Shown here: in pieces, positions 16,322-23,691 of the stretch
Position numbering within the stretch: the stretch's first letter is position 1
How the letters are laid out: the number at the start of each line of letters is the position of its first letter
Source of the DNA: Nitrospirota bacterium
GTDB lineage: Bacteria; Nitrospirota; Thermodesulfovibrionia; Thermodesulfovibrionales; JdFR-88
Assembly (NCBI GenBank): GCA_021812785.1
Contig: JAKAMR010000008.1
Coordinates: 1-43,760, forward strand
Direction of reading: 5' to 3'
Length of the DNA: 43,760 nt
Notes under the pieces: generated by a model
Database searches by the model: none
Seen by the model: the letters and a program-made list of their open reading frames with translations, nothing else
What the model was told of the DNA's origin: nothing
Made by a program: the position numbers and the translations under genes

Positions 16322-18865
16322 TCACCTCTCCGTTGAAATACGATTACTATGGTCGCGATAGTCATTTAATTTTTCAAGAAGGGCTCTCCCTGTATAAGAA
16401 TTATGGTCCGTGGCGACCTTCTCAGGAGGGCCGTATGAAACCAGCGATCCCCCTTCCTCTCCGCCCTCGGGCCCAAGGTCTATCAGGTAATCGGCTGATT
16501 TTATTACGTCCAGGTTATGCTCCACGACAATAACTGTGTTGCCCATCTCCACAAGCCCGTTCAGGACATGAAGAAGCTTCTCTATGTCCACGAAATGAAG
16601 GCCAGTGGTAGGCTCGTCGAGGATATAGAGAGTCTTGCCGGAGGCCTTTTTCCCAAGTTCTTTAGAGAGTCTTACCCTTTGGGCCTCTCCGCCCGAAAGG
16701 GTAGTGGCCGGCTGGCCCAGCTTCAGATAACCGAGCCCGACGTCCGCAAGCACCTGGAGCCTGCGCCTTAACGGCTGAATATTTTTGAAAAACTCGAGTG
16801 CCTCGTTTATGGTCATCTCCAGTACGCCGGATATGTTTCTGTCCCTGTAGAGGATCTCAAGCGTCTCCTTGTTGTAACGCTGCCCCTTGCACTCATCACA
16901 TGGTACATACGCGTCCGGAAGAAAATGCATCTCAACCTTCCTGAGCCCCTCGCCCTTGCAAGCCTCGCACCTGCCTCCGGGGACGTTAAAGCTGAACCTG
17001 GAGTCTCCGTAACCGCGTATCCTTGCCTCTAGTGACAGGCTGAAAAGTCTTCTTATATGGCTGAATATGCCGGTATATGTGGCCGGATTCGAGCGTGGAG
17101 TTCTCCCCAGGGGGGCCTGTTCCACTTCAACGACCCGCTCGATATGCTCCGTTCCTCGCATTTCCCTGTAATCTCCCGGTTTCTGGCTTCCGCCATATAG
17201 CTGCTTATCGAGGGCTTTGTAGATGATTTCATTTACAAGGGTGCTTTTGCCTGAGCCTGAGACGCCGGTAACGCAAGTGAACAGCCCAAGAGGGATCTTT
17301 ACGTCAATGTTTTTAAGGTTATAGGCCCTGGCGCCAAGCACCTCCAGGAATTTTCCATTGGGGCTTCTCCTTTTTTCGGGAAGCGGAATACGGAGTTCAC
17401 CTTTCAGATACTTTCCGGTAAGAGAATTTTCATTGTGGATGATCTCCTGCGGCCCGCCGGAGGCGACTATGCTTCCGCCCAGGACGCCCGCTCCGGGGCC
17501 CATGTCCACTATGTGGTCGGCCCGGAGCATGGTCTCCTCGTCATGCTCCACGATGATGACCGTATTGCCCTGGTCCTTAAGCTTCTGCAGGCTGTCAAGG
17601 AGCTTCCCTGAATCCCTGGGATGCAGACCTATCGTGGGCTCATCCAGAATGTAAAGCACGCCTGTAAGCGAGGAGCCTATCTGCGTGGCAAGCCGTATCC
17701 GTTGGGACTCGCCCCCTGAAAGCGTTATGGAGGCGCGCTCAAGTGTCAGGTAGCCCAAGCCAACATCCGCCAGGAAGCTTAGCCTTTCTTTTATCTCATG
17801 AAGAAGCCTATCGGCGATCGTCTTTTCCCTGCGCGTAAATTTCAGGCCGTTTATGAACTGGAGCGACCGGCTGGCAGTCATACGGGAAAGTTCCCCTATG
17901 TTCACGCCGCCCACTTTTATGCTAAGGGCTTCTGGCCTCAGCCTCATGCCCTTGCAGGCGCGGCAGGGCCTGCCGGGGTCTATTTCCTCGTACTCATCGC
18001 CGGAGGAGATCAGTTCATATCCAAGCCCCCGGCAGGAAGGGCAGGCCCCGGACCGGCTGTTAAAGGAGAAAAACATCGGCGTTATTTCGGGGTAGCTGAT
18101 CCCGCAGTGAGGGCAAACGGCCAGGCTGCTGAAGACTATGTCCTCCCCCCGGTCTATGAGGTTCACTATTACGCTGCCTGAATAGTGCAAGGCCATCTCC
18201 ACGGCGCTTTTAAGCTGCCTGTCAATGCCCGGTTTAATTATGAGCCTGTCTATCACAATCTCTATTGTATGGCGTTTATAGCGGGCCAGTTCCAGCTCCC
18301 CGGTTATGTCAACGAGCTTGCCGTCTATGCGGGCCCTTAAAAAACCCTCGGCCCTCATCTCGTGAAGCTCTTTTTTGTAAGAGCCTTTTCTGTCCTGGAC
18401 AATAGGAGAAAGCACCTGGAACCGCGTGCCTGCGGGGAGTTCCCCGATGGTGCTTATTATGTCCTGCGGCCCCTGTCCGGAAACCGGCGATCCGCACCGG
18501 TAGCAGAAGGCCTTTCCTGTCCTTGTGTAGAGTACCCTAAGGTAATCATATATCTCTGTTACGGTACCCACGGTGGACCGGGGGCTCCTTGTCACCGTCT
18601 TCTGGTTTATGGCAATCGAAGGAGAGAGACCTTCTATGGAATCCACATCCGGCTTCCTCAGTTCTCCCAGAAACTGTCTTGCGTAGGGCGATAGGCTCTC
18701 CACATAACGGCGCTGGCCCTCAGCATAAATGGTGTCTATGGCAAGGGTGCTCTTCCCGGAGCCGGACGGGCCAGTTATTACCGTCGTCTTTTGCCTGGGT
18801 ATCAGAAGCTCTATATTTTTTAAGTTATGTTCCCTGGCGCCGGATATTATTATGAAATCTTGCAT
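16322..18865 (-). CDS. uvrA: Excinuclease ABC subunit A, internally shortened
   Basis: An 847-residue damage-recognition ATPase of nucleotide excision repair. Both ABC modules are complete: Walker A G-P-S-G-S-G-K-S and G-V-S-G-S-G-K-S, signatures L-S-G-G-E-S-Q-R and L-S-G-G-E-A-Q-R, Walker B L-Y-I-L-D-E-P twice. The UvrB-binding region (about 125-235) is present. Zinc ligands are visible at C251/C254/C275/C278 and in the C-terminal module (C-E-A-C ... C-D-E-C). It is about 90 residues shorter than E. coli UvrA (940): only about 22 residues separate C278 from P-C-R-A-C at 300-304, where E. coli has about 120. No frame disruption is seen. The gene is first in the minus-strand unit with apbE and yacG. 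Confidence 0.96.
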   Translation of the reverse strand: MQDFIIISGAREHNLKNIELLIPRQKTTVITGPSGSGKSTLAIDTIYAEGQRRYVESLSPYARQFLGELRKPDVDSIEGLSPSIAINQKTVTRSPRSTVGTVTEIYDYLRVLYTRTGKAFCYRCGSPVSGQGPQDIISTIGELPAGTRFQVLSPIVQDRKGSYKKELHEMRAEGFLRARIDGKLVDITGELELARYKRHTIEIVIDRLIIKPGIDRQLKSAVEMALHYSGSVIVNLIDRGEDIVFSSLAVCPHCGISYPEITPMFFSFNSRSGACPSCRGLGYELISSGDEYEEIDPGRPCRACKGMRLRPEALSIKVGGVNIGELSRMTASRSLQFINGLKFTRREKTIADRLLHEIKERLSFLADVGLGYLTLERASITLSGGESQRIRLATQIGSSLTGVLYILDEPTIGLHPRDSGKLLDSLQKLKDQGNTVIIVEHDEETMLRADHIVDMGPGAGVLGGSIVASGGPQEIIHNENSLTGKYLKGELRIPLPEKRRSPNGKFLEVLGARAYNLKNIDVKIPLGLFTCVTGVSGSGKSTLVNEIIYKALDKQLYGGSQKPGDYREMRGTEHIERVVEVEQAPLGRTPRSNPATYTGIFSHIRRLFSLSLEARIRGYGDSRFSFNVPGGRCEACKGEGLRKVEMHFLPDAYVPCDECKGQRYNKETLEILYRDRNISGVLEMTINEALEFFKNIQPLRRRLQVLADVGLGYLKLGQPATTLSGGEAQRVRLSKELGKKASGKTLYILDEPTTGLHFVDIEKLLHVLNGLVEMGNTVIVVEHNLDVIKSADYLIDLGPEGGEEGGSLVSYGPPEKVATDHNSYTGRALLEKLNDYRDHSNRISTER

Positions 18866-18966
18866 GAGCCGATATTAAACCTCTAAAACCTTTCCATGAG
18901 GATACTCTCTAACCTATTAATATAATAAATGCGCTCCAATTCTTTCAAATAGCCCGGAGAAAAAAA

Positions 18967-19392
18967 ATGTTTTATAATTACAGGATGTTTAGAGCAGTGC
19001 CCAGGTTTTTTGCCGTCATTGCCATGAGCCTGGCATTTTTTATTTTTCCGCTATTTTTTTTGCCGGGAGAGCTTTTGGCCCAGCCCAGGATCGTTTTTGA
19101 AAAAGAGGCTCTCAATTTCGGGAAGGCCGTTTCCGGAACGGAGGTTCAGGGCAAGTTCATCGTCACGAACAAAGGTGACCAGCCGCTTGAGATAGAAGGG
19201 CTCAGGCCTGGCTGAGGTTGCACGGCGGCGCTTGCCAGTTCGGCAACCCTCAAACCGGATCAGACAGGCTCCATCATCGTAAATGTAAATACGAAGGGAG
19301 AGAAAGGCTACGTCGTTAAGAATGTCCTTGTTTCAAGCAATGATCCCAGGAGACCGCAGGTCAACCTCTCTCTTTTCGGGTTGGTCAAGTGA
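18967..19392 (+). CDS. DUF1573 protein, candidate selenoprotein (in-frame TGA at the conserved Cys)
   Basis: Read through the TGA at 19213-19215, this is a 141-residue secreted DUF1573 protein. A signal peptide ends near L-L-A-Q; then come R-I-V-F-E-K-E-A-L-N-F-G-K-A-V-S-G-T-E-V, F-I-V-T-N-K-G, L-E-I-E-G-L-R-P-G, [TGA], G-C-T-A-A, L-K-P-D-Q-T-G-S-I-I-V, N-T-K-G-E-K-G, V-S-S-N-D-P and a final S-L-F-G. DUF1573 proteins normally carry S-C-G-C-T here; the TGA (residue 83) replaces exactly the first Cys, giving a U-x-C motif. The frame continues for 58 clean codons with family features up to TGA at 19390-19392. GGAG before ATG 18967 sets the start; TATAAT lies at 18921-18926. The alternative is a nonsense mutation or base-call error. 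Confidence 0.8.
19216..19252 (+). promoter_or_regulatory. Candidate bacterial SECIS hairpin directly after the in-frame TGA
   Basis: Within 37 bases of the TGA, TTGCC (19232-19236) and GGCAA (19242-19246) form a 5-bp stem with loop AGTTC. The loop starts 21 bases after TGA and has G as its second base followed by U, as bacterial SECIS elements need. An alternative fold pairs GGTTGC (19216-19221) with GCAACC (19243-19248). Not tested by folding software. Confidence 0.55.
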
Positions 19393-19465
19393 ATAAAAGA
19401 CCCGAAAAAAAAAATGAAAAGCCGGTTTTCTTTTCCCCGGTGCATCTGGTTCAAAACAGGGTCTC

Positions 19466-20314
19466 ATGATCAGGCGCCTGGTTCTTTTTTTAAGGATGAT
19501 AAAATTTTCCCACTCCGTTTTCGCCCTTCCATTTGCGTTTACAGCGGCGGTTATGGCTTCGGATGGCATGCCAAGGGTGGGTAAGCTCTTATGGATCACG
19601 CTGGCTATGGTTGGCGCGAGATCGGGGGCCATGGCCGTGAACCGGATAGTTGACCGCAAGATAGACGCCATGAATCCCAGGACCAGCAAAAGGGAACTGC
19701 CGTCGGGCAGGCTTGGTCTGGCCGAGGTTTTTGTTTTTGCTTTAGTTTCCTTTGCGCTTCTTGTATTTGCCGCGTGGAGGCTGAACACGCTGTGTCTTGC
19801 GCTTTCCCCCGTGGCCATAGCGGTTGTGATCTTTTATTCTTATACGAAAAGGTTTACCTGGACGTCCCATTTTTTCCTTGGACTTGCCCTCTCCTTAGCC
19901 CCTTTGGGGGCCTGGATAGCAGTTCGCGGACGGGTGGGTGAGTCTGCAGTCTTCCTTGCCCTGGCCGTTGTCTTCTGGCTGGCCGGCTTCGATATATTGT
20001 ACGCCCTGCAGGACATCGATTTTGACAGGAGCCACGGATTTTATTCAGTGCCGGCCCGGTTCGGCATAAAAAGGTCGCTCGCGGCAGCGAGGGTTTTCCA
20101 TATACTGAGCGTCCTTATGCTTGCAGCGGCCGGAGCCGTCATGGCCATGGGTCCCGTATACTGGTGGGGCCTACTTGTCGTTTCAGGACTGTTTGTCTAC
20201 GAACATTCGCTGGTGAAGGAAAACGATCTGAGCAGACTGGATATGGCTTTTTTCAATATGAACGGCTGGATCAGCGTGGCTGTGTTTCTCTTTACGGCGC
20301 TTTCGTTTGTCTAG
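19466..20314 (+). CDS. ubiA: UbiA-family prenyltransferase (4-hydroxybenzoate type)
   Basis: A 282-residue membrane protein with about eight hydrophobic helices. Both Mg-prenyl diphosphate motifs of the family are present: N-R-I-V-D-R-K-I-D-A-x-N-P-R-T (N-x3-D-x3-D type) near residue 58, and Y-A-L-Q-D-I-D-F-D-R (D-x3-D type) near residue 175. It would transfer a polyprenyl chain to an aromatic acid in quinone synthesis. Sequence flavour (K-R-E-L-P-S-G, S-V-P-A-R-F-G) is also like MqnP of the futalosine menaquinone route, and the two cannot be separated here, so the symbol is provisional. The ATG at 19466 has only a weak GGGT before it. Its end overlaps the convergent HAMP gene by 4 bases. Confidence 0.87.
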   Translation: MIRRLVLFLRMIKFSHSVFALPFAFTAAVMASDGMPRVGKLLWITLAMVGARSGAMAVNRIVDRKIDAMNPRTSKRELPSGRLGLAEVFVFALVSFALLVFAAWRLNTLCLALSPVAIAVVIFYSYTKRFTWTSHFFLGLALSLAPLGAWIAVRGRVGESAVFLALAVVFWLAGFDILYALQDIDFDRSHGFYSVPARFGIKRSLAAARVFHILSVLMLAAAGAVMAMGPVYWWGLLVVSGLFVYEHSLVKENDLSRLDMAFFNMNGWISVAVFLFTALSFV

Positions 20315-20877
20315 TTTTCTTTCCTCTCGTATTTGTACCGGTATTTTTTTAGTGTTGCTCTTGTTTTATTCCGGCAGGATTCGATAGTGTTCAGGAGTTC
20401 TTCTTTGGTCATGTCCTGGCAGCCAAGGTTGCCTGAAAGCGCCTCCAGGTCCTCGTCTACTGTTTTTATGAGGCTTTCTTTAAGGAGGTGCATTTTTTCG
20501 AATTCATTTAAAACGTGATTGACCTCCTCAATGAAGGATTTTATGTATAAGTCGTCACGTTTCCTAACTTTGAGCCTGCCGGAGTAATTGCCGGACAGGA
20601 TGATCCTCATCTCCATCTTCAGCCTCTGAAACGGGCCTACGAAACGATGGGAAAATACCATTGTAAGCAGCAGGACGAGGCCGGCGTATCCCACCATTAT
20701 AATAACGGGCACAATGCCCGGGCTGATCACGGTGTTCAGGGCCTTGGCAAGAACGATGAAACCCACTCCCGCCACTAATGAGGAGATGACTATGAAGGCG
20801 ACCGAATAACGCAGTTCCCTGGTAGCGAAGTGCCTCTTTGATTGTTTCGGTCCGAGGTCTTGCATTTTGCAAATCAT
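20311..20877 (-). CDS. Two-TM membrane protein with HAMP domain and no output domain
   Basis: A 188-residue protein. Two hydrophobic helices (about residues 27-48 and 57-78) with almost no periplasmic loop are followed by a HAMP-like segment (H-R-F-V-G-P-F-Q-R-L-K-M-E-M-R-I-I-L-S-G-N-Y) and then about 90 mostly helical, charged residues likely to form a coiled coil. No kinase, GGDEF or methyl-accepting domain follows, so the output is unknown; it may pair with another signalling protein. The ATG at 20877 is preceded by AGGG; an internal ATG at 20865 is possible. TATAAT at 20876-20881 on this strand overlaps the first start, so one of these two signals is coincidental. Confidence 0.72.
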   Translation of the reverse strand: MICKMQDLGPKQSKRHFATRELRYSVAFIVISSLVAGVGFIVLAKALNTVISPGIVPVIIMVGYAGLVLLLTMVFSHRFVGPFQRLKMEMRIILSGNYSGRLKVRKRDDLYIKSFIEEVNHVLNEFEKMHLLKESLIKTVDEDLEALSGNLGCQDMTKEELLNTIESCRNKTRATLKKYRYKYERKEN

Positions 20878-21203
20878 TATACCCTAAAAAAAGGGCATAG
20901 CGTAAGTTTAATTTAAAGGATATACGCATTTCAGTATTTCTTTGACACACCTGTCATTTTCTGTGCGAAGTTGCCGTTTTTTGTAAGTGCATATGTGTTT
21001 TTTCACTCAAAAAAAAGGCAATTTATTCAATAGATTACTTTGTTTTTTTAAAGTTTGGGGCAATATGCGCAGGTGTAAAAATAGAAGTAGAAATTTAGAA
21101 TTTTGTTGGTTTACAATAGATCGGCTCAAAAAAAAGTTCTTTTCAGGGGCTGTTTGATCTCTATGGAAGTTCGCGGGTACAGATATTGCTTAAGAACCGG
21201 TAT
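20878..21203. other. AT-rich gap between divergent genes
   Basis: Holds a candidate sigma-54 promoter at its right end (21176-21190) and A/T-rich runs. I see no frame, RNA gene or repeat family in the remainder. Confidence 0.5.
21176..21190 (+). promoter_or_regulatory. Candidate sigma-54 promoter (-24/-12) before the GAF-GGDEF gene
   Basis: GGTACAGATATTGCT has GG and GC in the 12-base register of a sigma-54 promoter and differs from the one before wbpA (GGTACAGTAATTGCT) at two bases. The predicted transcription start, about 21201, would leave only about 3 bases before ATG 21204, so the mRNA would be nearly leaderless or the true start lies elsewhere. Confidence 0.5.
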
Positions 21204-23381
21204 ATGAACCATCTCATAGATATACAATTTTTGACGAAGGCCTTAAGATCCCTTTCGAGCCTCACTGGCCTCGATTTTTCTCTTTACGACGACAGGGAAA
21301 ACCTGCTGGTCCCTGCTTCAAGTGAAGATCCCCTTCTGTCTTCCATAAAAATGAGCAAAAAAGGGCAGGAGTTGTACAATGCGTTCCAATCGAAATACCT
21401 GAAACTTACCCTGAAGAACACGAAGTCTTTTCTTATTCAGGGATTCACCATGCAATACCATGTTTTTATGCCGATACGGTACAAGGATATCACTCTGGTC
21501 GCGCTCTGCGAGGGTTTTTACATGCTGGAAGAGGATTTCGCCAGGTTCTATGATGAAAAGGGCGGGATATTCGGTGTAACGAACCGGGGCATGGAGGAGT
21601 GGAAGAAAGATCTGCGGTTCATGAGCTCCCAAACGATCGAGAATTACATCAAATCCGTAAAACCCCTCCTGGAGGACATTATATCTTCGGGATATGAGAA
21701 GGGGGAGCTCAGCAAGCGGTGGCAGTGGTCCAAAACGATCATAAGTCTTGCGGCCAATATAAAATCAGACGCCACCATAGAGGATATCCGGCAGATCATA
21801 GTGGACACCGTCATATTTCTGTTCAATGTGGATACAGCCGCCATATTTGCGCCGTCAAAGGACTATTTCTGCCCGGAATCGGCGGGGGGGCGCGCCAGGG
21901 ATTCCATTAAGAGGCTCAAGCTCTCCAAGGACAATTATCTTGTGTCTAACGCCATTCAGTCGAGATCTCCGGTTTCGGCTATAGACAGCTTTAAACTCAA
22001 GCATTCGGGGTTCCCGGATGAGATAATTTCCATGTATCTCTTCCCCATACATTCGCAGACAGGTTTTTTCGGTTTCCTGGGGATATTCAATTCCCTGCTG
22101 GACCGTGAGGCATTTGACTCCATAGGGGAGCTTTGCAAGCTGTCGGCCTATCTCTTTGGCGTAAGGCAGTTGGGCGAGGAGTACGTGAAATGCTCTGACG
22201 GGCTAAACCTCATAACCGGCAAGACGATGGAGCTTTTTTCCCATTACCGGGACCGTCAGGCCCTCTGCGACCAGATAGTCAATGAGGCTGCCTTTCTGGT
22301 GAGAGCGGAGAAATGTTCCGTGATGCTCCTTGATGAGCAGGGCGATGCCCTGAACGTGATTTCTGTAAAAGGTGTGAACAAGTGGCTCATGAAGGATGTG
22401 AAGATAAGGATAGGGGAGGGTGTTGCGGGAAAGGTCTATGAGCAGGGTTTGCCTGTCCTGATAGACAGCGAGGAGAAGCTGAGGAGCTTTACCTCAACCT
22501 CAAAACCCCTTTTCAAGACACAGTCATGCATCAGCATCCCGTTGAAGATATCTAGTGAGACAATGGGCATTCTTAACGTGGCGGACAAGGAGGGCGGGGA
22601 GACCTTTACGGAGAAGGACCTTTCGGTGCTCACTCCTTTTGCGGTGCAGGCCTCCCTGCTTTTAAAACTGTCTGATTGCCACAGGATATCGGAACAGATG
22701 AGGGAGTTGTCGATAACCGACCCCTTGACCGGACTGTTCAACAGACGTTATTTCGACGTGAGGCTTGAGGAGGAGCATCGCAGGGCAATGAGGTACAACC
22801 TTAATTTCTCCCTCGCCATACTGGATCTGGATGATTTCAAGGTGCTCAATGACACCCAGGGCCACCTTGCGGGAGACTATGCCCTGAGAGAGGTGGCAAA
22901 TATAATGGCAAACTCGATAAGGGCAAACGATATACTGGTCCGGATCGGTGGTGAAGAGTTTGCGATAATAATGCCCCAGACCGGCAAAGACGAGGCCTTT
23001 CATGTCCTTGAACGGATCAGGAACAACATCAGCGTCATGGTTCTGCCGGGAGTAAAGGAAGGACCGGTTTCAAGGCTGACAGTAAGCACGGGCATAGCGA
23101 TGTACCCCGAGTGCGGTGAATCGATCGAAAGCATAATCGTACAGGCGGATAAGGCGCTTTATTCCGCCAAGATGAACGGGAAAAACAAGACCGTGTCCTG
23201 GCATGCCGGAATGGATTTTAAAACAACAAAAGTATCCGCCGTGGATGAGGCTGGTGTCCGGAATATAGAGATCAGTCCGAACGGGAAATTCACGTATCGC
23301 AACGGAGGGGCGTTCCCGCCTGACTCCGGAGGGCACTCAAAACAAAACCCCGACGAACCCTTTAAAGGGTTCGTTATCTAG
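21204..23381 (+). CDS. Diguanylate cyclase with N-terminal sensory region and GAF domains
   Basis: About 725 residues. Residues 1-130 (F-L-T-K-A-L-R-S-L-S-S-L-T-G-L-D-F-S-L-Y-D at the start) resemble a PocR-like ligand-binding domain without its Cys residues. A divergent GAF-like region covers about 180-320 and a clearer GAF domain about 350-495. The GGDEF domain (about 505-670) has an intact G-G-E-E-F and an I-site R-A-N-D five residues earlier, so cyclic di-GMP synthesis with feedback inhibition is expected. A polar tail of about 50 residues follows. The start is ATG 21204; a TTG at 21186 coincides with the -12 box of a sigma-54-like promoter. The promoter resemblance to the wbpA promoter suggests joint control with the polysaccharide locus. 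Confidence 0.9.
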   Translation: MNHLIDIQFLTKALRSLSSLTGLDFSLYDDRENLLVPASSEDPLLSSIKMSKKGQELYNAFQSKYLKLTLKNTKSFLIQGFTMQYHVFMPIRYKDITLVALCEGFYMLEEDFARFYDEKGGIFGVTNRGMEEWKKDLRFMSSQTIENYIKSVKPLLEDIISSGYEKGELSKRWQWSKTIISLAANIKSDATIEDIRQIIVDTVIFLFNVDTAAIFAPSKDYFCPESAGGRARDSIKRLKLSKDNYLVSNAIQSRSPVSAIDSFKLKHSGFPDEIISMYLFPIHSQTGFFGFLGIFNSLLDREAFDSIGELCKLSAYLFGVRQLGEEYVKCSDGLNLITGKTMELFSHYRDRQALCDQIVNEAAFLVRAEKCSVMLLDEQGDALNVISVKGVNKWLMKDVKIRIGEGVAGKVYEQGLPVLIDSEEKLRSFTSTSKPLFKTQSCISIPLKISSETMGILNVADKEGGETFTEKDLSVLTPFAVQASLLLKLSDCHRISEQMRELSITDPLTGLFNRRYFDVRLEEEHRRAMRYNLNFSLAILDLDDFKVLNDTQGHLAGDYALREVANIMANSIRANDILVRIGGEEFAIIMPQTGKDEAFHVLERIRNNISVMVLPGVKEGPVSRLTVSTGIAMYPECGESIESIIVQADKALYSAKMNGKNKTVSWHAGMDFKTTKVSAVDEAGVRNIEISPNGKFTYRNGGAFPPDSGGHSKQNPDEPFKGFVI
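23353..23374 (+). terminator. 22-base perfect palindrome at the GGDEF gene's end
   Basis: ACGAACCCTTT and its exact complement abut with no loop bases (real loop would be about TTTAAA). It overlaps the last codons and is followed by TATCTAGGATTTTCC, a weak U tract, so it probably acts as an intrinsic terminator. Confidence 0.55.
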
Positions 23382-23691
23382 GATTTTCCTCCCTTAACGG
23401 AAACCCGTTTTCCTCCCTGGCAAGCCCGCCTGATTCTCCCAAATGGGGGATTGCAACATCGGCCATTTTCATCTAAATTCTGCTCATAACTCGTGGTGCC
23501 CACAGGCAAAAAAATCCAGGAATTTTTTTGATTGAAAGGCGAATCCTGTATTTAAGAATTTTTTTCCAAGCGGTTTGATGGAGAAATGCCGCACATAGAA
23601 TCCAGTGCCGGATGTCACAAAAAATTAGGGTGAATGCGGGCGGGGCTTGGTCTGGAAAGGTTTTTTTAGAAGCAGAAGAGGGGGAATGGAA
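23382..23691. other. 310-base gap before the sigma-54 response regulator
   Basis: No gene-like frame, RNA gene or repeat family recognised. It must carry the promoter of the response regulator. I searched for a -24/-12 element and found no match with correct spacing. The Shine-Dalgarno GAGGGGG is at 23678-23684. Confidence 0.5.

Noticed and set aside
18967..19215. DUF1573 as an 82-residue gene ending at the first TGA, or as a pseudogene
   Set aside because: A stop at exactly the conserved Cys, followed by an intact remainder of the family, fits selenocysteine better than random decay. It stays the main alternative until sel genes are checked.
23420..23450. TGGCAAG near 23440 as a sigma-54 promoter for the response regulator
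   Set aside because: The -24-like half is followed by CCTG rather than TTGC at the -12 position, so the register fails.
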